The position numbers were made by a program, and so were the translations under genes. Of a DNA stretch of 64,000 nt, positions 9,072 through 18,666 are shown one piece after another (within the stretch, counting starts at the first letter, position 1; each line of letters starts with the position of its first letter). The stretch is from Paracidovorax cattleyae. Its GTDB lineage: Bacteria; Pseudomonadota; Gammaproteobacteria; Burkholderiales; Burkholderiaceae_C. Under the pieces are notes generated by a model. That model did no database searches. It had not been told where the DNA came from and saw nothing but the letters and a program-made list of their open reading frames with translations. The stretch is from positions 1 to 64,000 of the forward strand of contig NZ_FNJL01000016.1 in NCBI RefSeq assembly GCF_900104515.1, in the 5' to 3' direction.

Positions 9072-10175
9072 ATGGTTAAACCCCTGCGCATCCTGCATCT
9101 CGAAGATTCCCCTGCGGACCATGCTTTGGCATGTATTACGTTGCGCCGCGCCAACGGGATGTATGAAATCCGCCACGCAGACACGATGGAGTCTTTCGTG
9201 GCGTGGCTGGACGCGGAGCGTTTCGATCTGGTCCTCGCCGACTACCGGCTTCCGGGTTTCACGGCGCTGGACGCGTGGCGCTGGGTGAGCGAACGCGGCG
9301 ATGCCCCGCCCTTCGTGCTGCTGTCCGGCGCCATCGGCGAGGCGGCGGCCGTGGATGCGATCCGCCTGGGCATGGCGGACTATCTCCTGAAGGACGACAT
9401 GGGCCGGCTGCCGCATGTGATCGGCCGCGCCATCGAAGTGCACGAGGCGCGCAGGGCGCGGGAGCAGGCGGTGCGCGACCTTGCGGCATCGGAAAGGCGG
9501 CTGGCGGAACTGACCGAGCACCTGCAGATTTCCATCGAGCGGGAGCGCGCGGCGATCGCCCGCGAGATCCATGACGATATCGGAGGCGCCCTGACGGCGG
9601 TGCGCTTCGACGTGGGCTGGATCGCCAGGCATTGCACGGAAGGCGCCGTGCGGGAACATGCCGGCAGCGCGACGGAGATGCTGCAGCATGCCATCGAGGC
9701 GAGCCAGCGCATCATGATGAATCTGCGCCCGCCCATCCTCGACCAGGGGCTGGTGGCCGCGGTGCAGTGGCTGGCCGAGAGCTTCGAGCGCCGCACGGGC
9801 ATTCCCACCCGGCTGCATTCCAGCCGGGATACGATCGAGGTGCCCGGCGACGTGCAGTTGGTGGCCTACCGCACGGCGCAGGAAGCCTTGACCAACGTGT
9901 CGAAGTACGCACGGGCCCGGCAGGTCACCATCGACCTCTCGGACAGCGAGCGGGTGCTGACGCTGGAGGTGACGGACGATGGCTGCGGCATGGAACCCGC
10001 CATGCGGGACAAGCCGAAGTCGTTCGGGATCAAGGGCCTGCAGGAACGGGCAAGAACGGTCGGAGGGTGGCTGGACGTCAGCAGCCAGCCGGGACGCGGT
10101 ACGTCGGTCATCGTGTCGATCCCGCTGGAGCCGCAGGACAGCCAGGGAGTAGCGGACCCAGGAGAAATGCCATGA
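9072..10175 (+). CDS. Receiver-histidine kinase hybrid (HisKA_3 type)
   Basis: Cytoplasmic protein of 367 residues. An N-terminal receiver (acidic ED 11-12, phospho-acceptor D57) precedes a coiled-coil linker (about 125-160), a HisKA_3 dimerisation/phosphoacceptor helix with H167 (AREIHDDIGG), and a C-terminal HATPase_c with TAQEALTNVSKYA and DDGCGM. No membrane or periplasmic sensing domain is present, so input probably arrives as phosphotransfer to the receiver. Its stop overlaps the start of the downstream response regulator (ATGA). Location between che and fli suggests a flagellar or chemotaxis link; the target is unknown. An upstream in-frame ATG at 9057 is an alternative start. Confidence 0.88.
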   Translation: MVKPLRILHLEDSPADHALACITLRRANGMYEIRHADTMESFVAWLDAERFDLVLADYRLPGFTALDAWRWVSERGDAPPFVLLSGAIGEAAAVDAIRLGMADYLLKDDMGRLPHVIGRAIEVHEARRAREQAVRDLAASERRLAELTEHLQISIERERAAIAREIHDDIGGALTAVRFDVGWIARHCTEGAVREHAGSATEMLQHAIEASQRIMMNLRPPILDQGLVAAVQWLAESFERRTGIPTRLHSSRDTIEVPGDVQLVAYRTAQEALTNVSKYARARQVTIDLSDSERVLTLEVTDDGCGMEPAMRDKPKSFGIKGLQERARTVGGWLDVSSQPGRGTSVIVSIPLEPQDSQGVADPGEMP

Positions 10176-10801
10176 TCCATGTCGTGCTGTGCGACGACCA
10201 TGCCGTGCTGCGGCGCGGCATCCGCGACACGCTCACTGAAGCGACGGACATCCAGGTGACCGGAGAGGCCGGCGGTTACTCGGAACTGCGCGAGATCCTG
10301 CGCACGGCGCCCTGCGACGTGCTGCTGCTGGATCTGAACATGCCGGGCCGCAGCGGGCTGGAGGTGCTGAGCAGCCTGAAGGAAACGGATTCGGCCATCA
10401 AGGTGCTCGTGGTGTCGATGTACCCCGAGGACCAGTACGCCCTGCGGTGCCTGCGGGCCGGTGCGCAGGGCTATGCCAACAAGGCCGGCGATCCCATGGA
10501 ACTGATCGAGGCCGTCCGCACCGTGATGAAGGGCCGCAAGTACTTGACACCGGAAGTGGCGCAGATGCTTGCGGACAGCCTGGCACAGCCCGCCCCCGAA
10601 CTGCCCCACGAGGCGTTGTCCGAACGCGAGCTCCAGACGCTGGTAAAGATCGCGTCCGGCAAGCGCCTTTCGGACATTGCGGAAGAGCTCATGCTGAGCC
10701 CGAAGACCGTGAGCGTGTACCGGTCGCGCGTGCTGGAAAAGCTCAAGCTCAGCAACAACGCCGAGCTGACGGTGTACGCCATCCGCAACCAGCTGGTGTG
10801 A
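10172..10801 (+). CDS. NarL/FixJ-type response regulator
   Basis: Two-domain regulator of 209 residues with receiver residues D8/D9, D54 and a C-terminal LuxR-type helix-turn-helix (LSERELQTLVKIASG, then SPKTVSVYRSRVLEKL). The ATG overlaps the kinase stop by 4 bp and is preceded by GGAG, so the pair is coupled and should form one two-component system. It binds DNA as a phosphorylated dimer by family precedent. It is convergent with fliR. Confidence 0.93.
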   Translation: MIHVVLCDDHAVLRRGIRDTLTEATDIQVTGEAGGYSELREILRTAPCDVLLLDLNMPGRSGLEVLSSLKETDSAIKVLVVSMYPEDQYALRCLRAGAQGYANKAGDPMELIEAVRTVMKGRKYLTPEVAQMLADSLAQPAPELPHEALSERELQTLVKIASGKRLSDIAEELMLSPKTVSVYRSRVLEKLKLSNNAELTVYAIRNQLV

Positions 10802-10826
10802 CGCAGCACGGCAGGGAGCACCCGGG

Positions 10827-11597
10827 TCACCGCTGCGACGCGAAGAGGTCGATGGATTGCTGCATGAGGGTGAGCACCGGCTGCTCGAGCATGGGCAGCG
10901 TGGCGGCGATGCCCAGCAGCCCTACCGTCAGGGTCACCGGAAACCCCACCGCGTAGATGTTCATCTGCGGTGCCACACGGGAGATCACGCCGAGTGCGAG
11001 GTTGACGAACATCAGCAGCGCGATCATGGGCAGTGCGATCCAGAGGGCGCTGGAGAACAGCGAGGCGCCGAGCTCGTGCAGGCGCATCTGGCCGATGGAC
11101 TGCAGGAAATTGCCGTCCACGGGGAAGCTGTCGAAGCTCTTCACCACGGCCATGAGCACCATGAGATGGCCATTGATGACCACGAACAGCAGCATGGCCA
11201 TGTGGCCGAAGAAGCGGCCCACCGCACTGACCTGCCCGCTGGAGGAAGGGTCGAAGAAGGACGCGAAGTTGAGCCCCATCTGCAGGCCGACGACCTCGCC
11301 CGCCAGCTCGACCGCGGTGAAGACCAGCCGCACCGCGAAGCCGACCGACATGCCGACTGCCACCTGCTGGGCGACCGCGCCCAGCGCTCCGCGGCCGTTG
11401 ACGCTGATGACGGGCTGGTCGGGCATCGCGGCCTGCGCGCACACAGCCACCAGGAAGGCCAGGCCGACCTTGGCCCGGACGGGGATGTTGCGCATCGAGA
11501 ACACCGGCGCGACCATGAAGACGGCCAGCACCCGCAGAAACGGCCACAGCACCGGCGAGAGCCAGGCCATGATCTGCGCCTCGGAGAAGGTGATCAC
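10827..11597 (-). CDS. fliR: Flagellar type III export gate protein FliR
   Basis: Polytopic inner-membrane protein of 256 residues with about six hydrophobic helices, part of the FliPQR export gate. A GTG start at 11597, 7 bp after the fliQ stop, gives the usual length; the open frame extends further upstream but overlaps fliQ without a family-like sequence. The C-terminal segment LMQQSIDLFA is ordinary for FliR. It is the last gene of fliL-MNOPQR. Confidence 0.94.
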   Translation of the reverse strand: MITFSEAQIMAWLSPVLWPFLRVLAVFMVAPVFSMRNIPVRAKVGLAFLVAVCAQAAMPDQPVISVNGRGALGAVAQQVAVGMSVGFAVRLVFTAVELAGEVVGLQMGLNFASFFDPSSSGQVSAVGRFFGHMAMLLFVVINGHLMVLMAVVKSFDSFPVDGNFLQSIGQMRLHELGASLFSSALWIALPMIALLMFVNLALGVISRVAPQMNIYAVGFPVTLTVGLLGIAATLPMLEQPVLTLMQQSIDLFASQR

Positions 11598-11604
11598 GCC
11601 GCGC

Positions 11605-11874
11605 TCAGGTGACCACGGACGGAATGGATTCGATGGTGCGCCGGATGTAGTCCACAAGGGAGGTGATCATCCAGGGGCCCACCACCGCGAACACGACCAT
11701 GGCGGCGATGAGCTTGGGCACGAAGGCGAGCGTGGCCTCCTGGATCTGGGTGACGGCCTGGAAGATGCTGACGAGCAGCCCGACCACCATGACCGCGCCG
11801 AGCACCGGCATGGACACCATGAGCAGCAGCGTGAGCGCGTCGCGCCCCATCGTCAGGACCATTTGGGAGGTCAT
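11605..11874 (-). CDS. fliQ: Flagellar export gate protein FliQ
   Basis: Small protein of 89 residues with two hydrophobic helices and the conserved VSIFQAVTQIQEATL segment characteristic of FliQ. It forms the export gate with FliP and FliR. An SD (AAGGA) precedes the ATG. It lies between fliP and fliR. Confidence 0.97.
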   Translation of the reverse strand: MTSQMVLTMGRDALTLLLMVSMPVLGAVMVVGLLVSIFQAVTQIQEATLAFVPKLIAAMVVFAVVGPWMITSLVDYIRRTIESIPSVVT

Positions 11875-11896
11875 GGGGAATTCCTTCTCGTTGGCG

Positions 11897-12700
11897 TCAG
11901 GTCACGAAGCTGGCGGCCAGGGAGCCGAGCAGCAGGTTCCAGCCGTCCGCCAGCACGAACAGCATCAGCTTGAACGGCAGCGCCACCAGCACCGGGGACA
12001 GCATCATCATGCCCAGCGACATGAGGATGCTGGAAACCACCATGTCGATGACCAGGAACGGAATGAAGATCATGAACCCGATCTGGAAGGCCGACTTGAG
12101 CTCGCTGGTGACGAACGCGGGCACCAGTACGCGCATGGGTGCGGTCTCCGCCGTGGCCCCGGACGGCAGCTTCGCGAGCCGGGCAAACAGGGCGAAATCC
12201 GACTGCCTTGTCTGCTTGAGCATGAAGGAACGCATGGGCGCCTCGGCGCGCTCGACGGCCTGCTCGAACGTGATCGTGCTGTTGCTGTAGGGCAGGTAGG
12301 CGTCCGCATAGACACGGTCGAAGGTGGGCCCCATGACGAAGAACGTCAGGAACAGCGACAGGCCGACGATGACCTGGTTCGGGGGCGCGGACTGCGTGCC
12401 GATCGCCTGGCGGATCAGGGACAGCACGATGACGATGCGGGTGAAGCCGGTCATCATGAGCAGCACGGCCGGCAGGAAGGACAGTGCCGTGAAGAACAGC
12501 AGCGTCTGGATGGGCACCGAATAGCTGGTCCCGCCCGCGCCGGCCCCGATGAGGACAGGGAGGCTGCCGCCGCCGGCAGCCTGCGCCCAGGCGGAAGGAG
12601 CCAGTGCCACACAGGCGAGCGCACCCGCCGCGGCCAGGCCGGCATGCCGCGGCCGGATGCCGCAGGAGCGCGCGGCCTCAGCCATGCGCAGCGGGCGCAT
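11897..12700 (-). CDS. fliP: Flagellar export gate protein FliP
   Basis: Export-gate subunit of about 267 residues with a cleavable signal peptide (hydrophobic [19 protein letters not shown]) and later transmembrane helices, including [17 protein letters not shown] near the C-terminus, a FliP hallmark. The start chosen at 12700 overlaps fliO by 23 bp; ATG 12685 is a second possibility. It overlaps no neighbour on the fliQ side (22-bp gap). Confidence 0.94.
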   Translation of the reverse strand: MRPLRMAEAARSCGIRPRHAGLAAAGALACVALAPSAWAQAAGGGSLPVLIGAGAGGTSYSVPIQTLLFFTALSFLPAVLLMMTGFTRIVIVLSLIRQAIGTQSAPPNQVIVGLSLFLTFFVMGPTFDRVYADAYLPYSNSTITFEQAVERAEAPMRSFMLKQTRQSDFALFARLAKLPSGATAETAPMRVLVPAFVTSELKSAFQIGFMIFIPFLVIDMVVSSILMSLGMMMLSPVLVALPFKLMLFVLADGWNLLLGSLAASFVT

Positions 12701-13070
12701 CCTGGCGCCGGGTGGCCGCCACCATCTCGCCGGCGAAGGACGTGTGCGGTGGTGGAACATGGGCCAGGGGCGACGGCTCTGCAGCGGAAGGATGGATGAC
12801 ATGCAGGCACTGCACCTGCTGGGCCGTGACGCCCAGCACCAGCCAGACGCGCTGGTGCTCCGGGCCGACTTCCACCGTCACCACCCGCTGCTGGGGCCCC
12901 ACCGGCACGGCGGAGAGCACCTTGGCCGCCGCGCCCGGACCGGAGCCCGCGGCGCCCGCCTGGCGTTGCTGCAGGCGGCGGATGAGCCAGGGCAGCAGCG
13001 CCACCGCGGCGATGAACAGGACGACGACGATCAGGGTCTGCGCCATGCCGGCGCCCGAGGCGTTATCCAC
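12678..13070 (-). CDS. fliO: Flagellar biosynthesis protein FliO
   Basis: Bitopic membrane protein of 130 residues with one transmembrane helix ([18 protein letters not shown], about 12-29) and a cytoplasmic tail with [17 protein letters not shown], the region typical of FliO. It helps assemble the FliP ring. It overlaps fliN by 8 bp and fliP at its 3' end. FliO is poorly conserved, so the call rests partly on position. Confidence 0.9.
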   Translation of the reverse strand: MDNASGAGMAQTLIVVVLFIAAVALLPWLIRRLQQRQAGAAGSGPGAAAKVLSAVPVGPQQRVVTVEVGPEHQRVWLVLGVTAQQVQCLHVIHPSAAEPSPLAHVPPPHTSFAGEMVAATRRQDAPAAHG

Positions 13071-13512
13071 GGCTCACGCGGCGCAGCCGCTCCGAAGGCG
13101 TGACCACGTCGGTCAGCCGGATGCCGAACTTGTCGTTGACCACCACGACCTCGCCCTGGGCGATCAGGTAGCCGTTGACCAGCACGTCCATGGGCTCGCC
13201 GGCCAGGGCGTCGAGTTCGACGACGGAGCCCTGCGCCAGTTGCAGGATGTACTTGATCGGCACCTTGGTGCGGCCCAGTTCCACCGACAGCTGGACGGGA
13301 ATGTCCAGCACCATGTTGATGTCGTTGACCGGCGCCTCGTTGCTCGAGGAGAAGGGGCGCACGGCCTCGCCCGCGAGAGGGCCGCCCTGGTCCGTGGGCT
13401 GCGGCTCGTCGGAGCTCTTCTGCTCCTCCAGCGCCTCGGCCCAGCCGGCGAACGGGTCGTCCGCTGCGGCCTTGCCGTCGTTGTCGTTGCTGTTGTCGCC
13501 GTCAGTTGACAT
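13063..13512 (-). CDS. fliN: Flagellar motor switch protein FliN
   Basis: C-ring component of 149 residues. A disordered acidic N-terminus (about 1-65) is followed by the SpoA domain with VQLSVELGRTKVPI and LDALAGEPMDVLVNG. It binds FliM and FliH and takes part in rotation switching. It overlaps fliM by 11 bp. Confidence 0.97.
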   Translation of the reverse strand: MSTDGDNSNDNDGKAAADDPFAGWAEALEEQKSSDEPQPTDQGGPLAGEAVRPFSSSNEAPVNDINMVLDIPVQLSVELGRTKVPIKYILQLAQGSVVELDALAGEPMDVLVNGYLIAQGEVVVVNDKFGIRLTDVVTPSERLRRVSRG

Positions 13513-14506
13513 TTTTCTCTCCCAGCCAGTTCAGATCGGGGTTGCGCAGGCACTCCTCGATGCGGATGGCGTACTTGGAATTGTGCGTGCCGTACTGGCA
13601 CTCGAAGATGGGCACGCCCCCGATCGACGCCTGGATGCGCGGCTCGCGGTCGAGTTCGATGAAATCGCCGGGCTTCATGGCGAGCAGTTGCTCGACGGTG
13701 GCATCCGCGCGGGCCAGTTCGGCCACGAGGGTGACCTCGGCCGCCTGGATCTCGCGCGTCAGCACGCGCACCCAGCGGCGATCCACTTCGATCGAATCGC
13801 CCTGCGTCGAGGAGTAGAGCACGTCGCGGATCGGCTCCAGCGTCGCATAGGGCATGCAGACGTGGATGGCCCCCGACAGGTCGCCGATCTCGAGCTGGAA
13901 GGCGGTGGACACCACGATCTCGCTCGGGGTCGCGATGTTGGCGAACTGCGGCTGCATCTCGGAGCGCTGGTATTCCAGCTCCAGCGGGTAGATGCCGTGC
14001 CAGGCCTTCTTGTATTCGGCGCAGATCACATCGACCAGGCGGTTGATGACGCGCTGCTCGGTGGGGGAGAAGTCGCGCCCCTCGATCCGGGTCTGGAATT
14101 TTCCGACGCCGCCGTAGAGCGTATCGATGATGCCGAACACGAGGGACGGCTCGCAGACGATCAGGCCGCTGCCGCGCAGGGGGCGGATGGCCACGATGTT
14201 GAAGTTCGTGGGCACCGCCAGCTCGCGCAGGAAGGCGCTGTAGCGCTGCACGGACACCGTGCCCACCGAAATCTCGGGGCTGCGCCGGATGAAGTTGAAC
14301 AGGCCGATGCGGAAGTTGCGGGCGAACCGTTCGTTGACGATTTCCATGGTCGGCATGCGACCACGGACGATGCGCTCCTGGCTGGAGATGTCGTAGTTGC
14401 GGATGGCGCCAGTGTCCGCAGCCTCTTCGACGGACTTCTGGCTTTCACCCGTGACGCCTTCCAGCAGGGCATCGACTTCTTCCTGGGAAAGGAATGACTC
14501 GCTCAT
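13502..14506 (-). CDS. fliM: Flagellar motor switch protein FliM
   Basis: C-ring protein of 334 residues. The N-terminus has the CheY-P docking motif (LSQEEVDALL, residues 6-15), the middle domain has the FliM/FliG contact region (SSQERIVRGRMPTME), and a C-terminal SpoA domain ends the protein. It is preceded by an SD in the short gap after fliL. Confidence 0.98.
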   Translation of the reverse strand: MSESFLSQEEVDALLEGVTGESQKSVEEAADTGAIRNYDISSQERIVRGRMPTMEIVNERFARNFRIGLFNFIRRSPEISVGTVSVQRYSAFLRELAVPTNFNIVAIRPLRGSGLIVCEPSLVFGIIDTLYGGVGKFQTRIEGRDFSPTEQRVINRLVDVICAEYKKAWHGIYPLELEYQRSEMQPQFANIATPSEIVVSTAFQLEIGDLSGAIHVCMPYATLEPIRDVLYSSTQGDSIEVDRRWVRVLTREIQAAEVTLVAELARADATVEQLLAMKPGDFIELDREPRIQASIGGVPIFECQYGTHNSKYAIRIEECLRNPDLNWLGEKNVN

Positions 14507-14524
14507 GGGAAATCTCCTGCCGGG

Positions 14525-15115
14525 TCACTGGATGATGAAACTGGAGAAAAGCACCTGCCGCACGGGGTTGTTGTCGGCCTTCGGGCGTGGAGCCTCCTCG
14601 CCGTCCTCTTCCTCGTCGCTGGCGGGCCGCTTGCGCGGCTTGGGCGCGGTATAGCCCAGGGGCTTGGACACCTCGCGGCGGATGTCCGTGGCCAGCTTTT
14701 CCTTGCCTTCGCGCCCGAGGAGTTCCTGGGCGGTGCGCTGCGACACCAGCATCAGGATCCCGCTGCGGATGCTGGGCAGGTACTGCTTGATCTGCTCGGA
14801 CGTCTTGGCGTCCGCCAGTTCCAGCGTGATGCCGATCTGGGCGAAACGCTCCCCTCCGGGGTCGGCGAGGTTCACCACCATGTTCTCGATCGGCAGGAAG
14901 ATGGGCGCCACCTTTTCCTTGTGTTCGGCCGGCGCAGCGGCCTTGGCGTGGCCTCCGCCGCCCTCCTCGTCCTCGTCGCCATGGCTGCGCTTGGAGAGGA
15001 AGAACCAGGCCGCGCCACCGCCGGCCAGCACCAGCACCGCGACGATGGCGATGATGAGGACCAGCTTCTTGCTTTTCGGCTTGGCGGCGGCTGCGGCAGG
15101 GGGGGAGGCAGACAC
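14525..15115 (-). CDS. fliL: Flagellar basal-body-associated protein FliL
   Basis: Inner-membrane protein of about 196 residues near the stator. A short cytoplasmic tail rich in Ala/Lys leads to one transmembrane helix (LVLIIAIVAVLVLAGGG), an acidic/Gly linker, then the periplasmic FliL domain (IENMVVNLAD, then ITLELADAKTSEQI). The GTG at 15115 is chosen because AAGGA lies 8 bp upstream; an upstream ATG lacks an SD. The C-terminus carries an unusual charged insertion (about 160-185) before VLFSSFIIQ. Confidence 0.92.
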   Translation of the reverse strand: MSASPPAAAAAKPKSKKLVLIIAIVAVLVLAGGGAAWFFLSKRSHGDEDEEGGGGHAKAAAPAEHKEKVAPIFLPIENMVVNLADPGGERFAQIGITLELADAKTSEQIKQYLPSIRSGILMLVSQRTAQELLGREGKEKLATDIRREVSKPLGYTAPKPRKRPASDEEEDGEEAPRPKADNNPVRQVLFSSFIIQ

Positions 15116-15252
15116 GTTGGGTTTCCTTGCGCAACGGATTCGGTGGAGAGGGGCTGGCCGGGACCGGGCACCCTGGAAGGGCTCCGCGCCCGTCATCGAG
15201 CACGTACCTTCCGCTAGAGGCCATTATTGGGTACTGGCGCGGCGGATAATAG

Positions 15253-15284
15253 CCAGAATAGCGGCGGAAACGCCCTCTTTCCAG
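15253..15284 (-). promoter_or_regulatory. Possible FlhDC-type box before fliL
   Basis: In the 206-bp gap between fliK and fliL, the plus strand reads AGCCAGAATAGCGGCGG, close to the enterobacterial FlhDC half-site, with a weaker opposite half (CTTTCCAG) about 17 bp away. TATTAT on the minus strand just downstream could serve as a -10. The match is suggestive only. Confidence 0.3.
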
Positions 15285-15321
15285 CTGTTGTGCAAGCCCC
15301 TCCGCGGCCCACCGCACGGAC

Positions 15322-16743
15322 TCAGGCGAAGACGTCCAGTGCGCGGTCCGGACGGGCCGAGGGCCGGGGGATGTCTGCGGCCCCTTGCACGGTCCCTGCA
15401 GCCGCCTGCACGCGGCCGACGCGCGCGCCACCCTCGCCACGCCCGGATGGCCGCCCCGAGGCGTCGCCGCCAGCGCCCGCGCCGGACTGCCCGATGGACA
15501 CGCCCGCGAGTTCCAGGCCTTCTCCGCGCAGCAGTTCGCGCAGCTGGGCGACGCTGGTGTCCAGCATGTCCCGGGTCTGTGACTGGTCGCTGCGGAATGC
15601 GACATGGGCCTCGTTGCCCGTCAGCGACACGGACACCTCGACCGGCTGGCCGTCCCGGTCGATCGTGAGTTCGGCATTCTGCGTCTTCTGGTGCACCCAG
15701 TAGGCCACCTGTTCGGCAATCTGGTCTTCCATGGGAATCTGCGAGGCGTCCGGTACACCGGCCGTCCCGTCCCCGGTAGCGCCCGCGGCGAAGGAACCTG
15801 GTGCCTGCGAGCCGTCCAGCGATGCCGGCACCACGGTCCGCTCCATGCCGGAAGCCGCCGTCGGGGCCACCTCCGCCCGCCCTCCCGCCTGCCGGGCCAT
15901 ATCCTGCAGAGCGCCGCCCGCAGCGGAAGCCGCGGCCATGGAGGCCTCCCCCCCGCGCGCGCCGGCCTGCAGACCTGCGGCGGAGCCCGCCTCGCGCCGG
16001 TCTGGTTGTGCTGTCGCCTCCGCCGATGTGGAGGACGCAGAGGCCATGGCCTGGGCCAGGGCATGCGCTCCGGGAAGATCGCCGCCCTTGCCACCCAGGA
16101 CCGGGACGGACAGACCGCCACCGGCACCGGCCGTATCGGGAGTGGGGCCGGCACCTGCGCCCATGGCGGCATGCCCGGACCGCGCCATGCCGCCCCGGGA
16201 CGCAGCGAAGGCCTTGCCGGCCGCGTTGGCGGCAGTCCCGGAGAGATCCCCGGCCCCGTCGATCAGCGCCGTCTGGCCCACCAGGCTGCTCGCATCCATC
16301 AGCCCTGCAGGGCGGAGCCCCTGCGCCAGGGAGCCTCCCGCCCCGCCGCCCAGGGAGCCCGCCGTGGCAGGCCAGGCCCCGGCCGTGCCGGCCGGCACCA
16401 TGCCTTGCAGCGCCATGGACAGCGGATTCATCCCCGGTGCGCCCGTGATAGCGCCCGCCGCACCGCCGGACGGGAGCGTATCCGCAGCCAGCGCACTGCT
16501 GGCCAGCGCGGCCCCCAGGCCATTGTCCGTACCCGGCAGCGCGCCGGTATCGGTACCGTCCGGCCCCGCCCCGAGCGATGCCAGCAGCATCGAAAAACCG
16601 CCCTGGCCGCTGGCGGCGTCGGTGCCGGCATCCGCGGCGGTTGCGCTGCCGGCCTTGCTGGCGCCCCGGGCGCCCCTGGACTCGTGCGCTGCATGGGACG
16701 AAGACGGCGCGCGGGCCGTGCGGTTCTGGATGTCGTTGCTCAT
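15322..16743 (-). CDS. fliK: Flagellar hook-length control protein FliK
   Basis: Secreted ruler/switch protein of 473 residues. Most of it (1-350) is Gly/Ala/Ser-rich low complexity, as expected for the extended ruler. The C-terminal Flg_hook domain includes ELTIDRDGQPVEVSVSLTG and LRELLRGEGLELAGVSIG, which switches export specificity through FlhB. It overlaps fliJ by 4 bp. Opposite-strand long open frames here are composition artefacts. Confidence 0.92.
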   Translation of the reverse strand: MSNDIQNRTARAPSSSHAAHESRGARGASKAGSATAADAGTDAASGQGGFSMLLASLGAGPDGTDTGALPGTDNGLGAALASSALAADTLPSGGAAGAITGAPGMNPLSMALQGMVPAGTAGAWPATAGSLGGGAGGSLAQGLRPAGLMDASSLVGQTALIDGAGDLSGTAANAAGKAFAASRGGMARSGHAAMGAGAGPTPDTAGAGGGLSVPVLGGKGGDLPGAHALAQAMASASSTSAEATAQPDRREAGSAAGLQAGARGGEASMAAASAAGGALQDMARQAGGRAEVAPTAASGMERTVVPASLDGSQAPGSFAAGATGDGTAGVPDASQIPMEDQIAEQVAYWVHQKTQNAELTIDRDGQPVEVSVSLTGNEAHVAFRSDQSQTRDMLDTSVAQLRELLRGEGLELAGVSIGQSGAGAGGDASGRPSGRGEGGARVGRVQAAAGTVQGAADIPRPSARPDRALDVFA

Positions 16744-17222
16744 GTCGATGGCTCCTCTGGCCCGCCAGGGCCCTGCCCCGCACCCGGGGCCTTGCCGAAC
16801 CGCAGCGCGGCGCGCTCGTCCGTCTGTTTCTGATCCCGCCGCGCCTCGGCCTGGGCGATGTCGTGGCGCCGGCGTTCCACGACCTTGCGCAGCGCCGCGA
16901 CGCGCAGCTCGGCCTGCAGCAGGGCCTGGCCCGCGGCACGCACGCGCCCTTCCTGCTCGCCGATCACGCTGCTCTGAACTCCCATGGCATACCCGAGTCG
17001 GTCCATGAAATGGTAGTGGTGGAACATGACCTCCGGCTTGACCGTTGCGTCGGCGCGCATGCCCCAGCGTCCTTCCGTCTCGTGCGCGTAGCCCTGCAGC
17101 TGCTCCAGCTGGGCCTCGGAAGCGATCCGGGCGCGCTGGAGATCCTGCAGGGCCTGGCGCGCCGCGTCGCGCTGCCGCTCCGCCATCTCGACGGCGACCA
17201 GGAAGGCATTGAGGGAGGCCAT
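16740..17222 (-). CDS. fliJ: Flagellar export chaperone-escort protein FliJ
   Basis: Coiled-coil protein of 160 residues, rich in Gln/Arg/Ala heptads, that works with the FliI ATPase in the export apparatus. It starts MASLNAFLVAVEMAE and ends in a disordered Gly/Pro tail that overlaps fliK. It lies 19 bp after fliI. Confidence 0.92.
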   Translation of the reverse strand: MASLNAFLVAVEMAERQRDAARQALQDLQRARIASEAQLEQLQGYAHETEGRWGMRADATVKPEVMFHHYHFMDRLGYAMGVQSSVIGEQEGRVRAAGQALLQAELRVAALRKVVERRRHDIAQAEARRDQKQTDERAALRFGKAPGAGQGPGGPEEPST

Positions 17223-17241
17223 GGCGGTACTGCTCCTTCGG

Positions 17242-18666
17242 TCAGGCCTGCAGGCCCAGCACGGCCGCCATGGCGTGCAGGCTGTCCTGCATGGGGGATG
17301 CCTCGAACATGTTCTGCTGCAGGAAGGCCGCCATCGCCGGCTGCAGGCGGATGGCCTCGTCCAGCGCAGGGTCGGAGCCGCTCATGTAGGCGCCGACCTG
17401 GATCAGGTCGCGGCTCTTCTGGTAGCGCGAGTACACGGCGCGGAACCGGCGCGCGAGGTCGAAATGCTCGCGCGAGGCCACGTTGTGCATGACCCGCGAC
17501 GCGGACTGCTCGATGTCGATCGCCGGGAAGTGCCCGGTCTCCGCCAGTGCGCGGGACAGCACGATGTGGCCGTCGAGAATGGCCCGGGCCGAGTCTGCGA
17601 TGGGATCCTGCTGGTCGTCGCCTTCGGACAGGACGGTATAGAAGGCGGTGATGGAGCCCACGCCGTGCAGGCCGTTGCCGCTGCGCTCGACGAGCGCCGG
17701 CAGCTTGGCGAAACAGCTCGGCGGATAGCCCTTGGTGGCTGGCGGCTCGCCGATGGCCAGGGCGATCTCGCGCTGGGCCATGGCATAGCGGGTGAGCGAA
17801 TCCATGAGCAGCAGCACGTGCTTGCCCTTGTCCCGGAAGTGCTCGGCGATGGCCGTCGCATAGGCGGCGCCCTGCATGCGCAGCAGCGGCGGCGCATCGG
17901 CCGGCGCGGCGACCACCACGGCCCGCTCGCGGTCCTGCTCGCCCAGGATGTCCTCCACGAATTCCTTGACCTCGCGCCCGCGCTCGCCGATGAGCCCCAC
18001 GACGATGACATCCGCCTGGGTGTATCGGGCCATCATGCCGAGCAGCACGCTCTTGCCGACGCCGGAGCCCGCGAACAGCCCCAGGCGCTGCCCCCGGCCC
18101 ACGGAGAGCAGCGCATTGATCGCCCGCACGCCGGTGTCCAGCATCTCGCGCACGGGGTCGCGGTCCATGGCGTTGATCTGGCGCCGGTCCATGGGCTCGG
18201 AGGATACGTCCTGCACCGGCCCGCCATGGTCGAGCGGCAGGCCCTGCGAGTCCACGACGCGGCCCAGCAGGCCGTCGCCCATGGGCAGGCGCAGAATGCC
18301 CGCGGCCGTCGATGGACGCGAGGAATCGCCCAGGCGCGGCACGGGGACATAAGGCGCGGCAGGCACCACGCTCGCGCCGCTGGACAGGCCGTGGATGTCG
18401 CCCGCAGGCATGAGGAAGGCCCGGTCGCCCGAGAAGCCGACGACTTCCGCCAGCACGGCCTCGTGGCCCGGCATCTGTACCAGGCATTGCGATCCCACGG
18501 GGACGCGGATGCCCGCAGCCTCCAGGACGAGCCCGGTCAGGCGCGTCAGGGTTCCGCGGGTTTCCAGCGCCGAGCCCTCGGCCAGGCGCCCGCGCGCACC
18601 GGACAGGAACGCATCCCAGGGCGAATCCTGCAGTTGCGGATCCGGCACGGTGGCGCTGTCAGCCAT
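17242..18666 (-). CDS. fliI: Flagellum-specific export ATPase FliI
   Basis: F1-beta-like ATPase of 474 residues that energises unloading of export substrates. It has Walker [12 protein letters not shown], Walker [19 protein letters not shown] and [18 protein letters not shown]. The start at 18666 (MADSATVPD) is chosen because the frame upstream overlaps fliH and is not family-like. The first codons overlap the fliH stop by 8 bp. Confidence 0.97.
   Translation of the reverse strand: MADSATVPDPQLQDSPWDAFLSGARGRLAEGSALETRGTLTRLTGLVLEAAGIRVPVGSQCLVQMPGHEAVLAEVVGFSGDRAFLMPAGDIHGLSSGASVVPAAPYVPVPRLGDSSRPSTAAGILRLPMGDGLLGRVVDSQGLPLDHGGPVQDVSSEPMDRRQINAMDRDPVREMLDTGVRAINALLSVGRGQRLGLFAGSGVGKSVLLGMMARYTQADVIVVGLIGERGREVKEFVEDILGEQDRERAVVVAAPADAPPLLRMQGAAYATAIAEHFRDKGKHVLLLMDSLTRYAMAQREIALAIGEPPATKGYPPSCFAKLPALVERSGNGLHGVGSITAFYTVLSEGDDQQDPIADSARAILDGHIVLSRALAETGHFPAIDIEQSASRVMHNVASREHFDLARRFRAVYSRYQKSRDLIQVGAYMSGSDPALDEAIRLQPAMAAFLQQNMFEASPMQDSLHAMAAVLGLQA

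Noticed and set aside
10827-11597. An S-I-D-L-F sequence near the FliR C-terminus, like the CheD and CheZ-like tails
   Set aside because: It is not terminal (further residues follow) and lies at the end of a FliR helix, so it is treated as coincidence.
15224-16939. Long alternative frames over fliK on both strands
   Set aside because: The low-complexity GC-rich fliK region opens all frames; only the frame ending in the Flg_hook domain is family-like.
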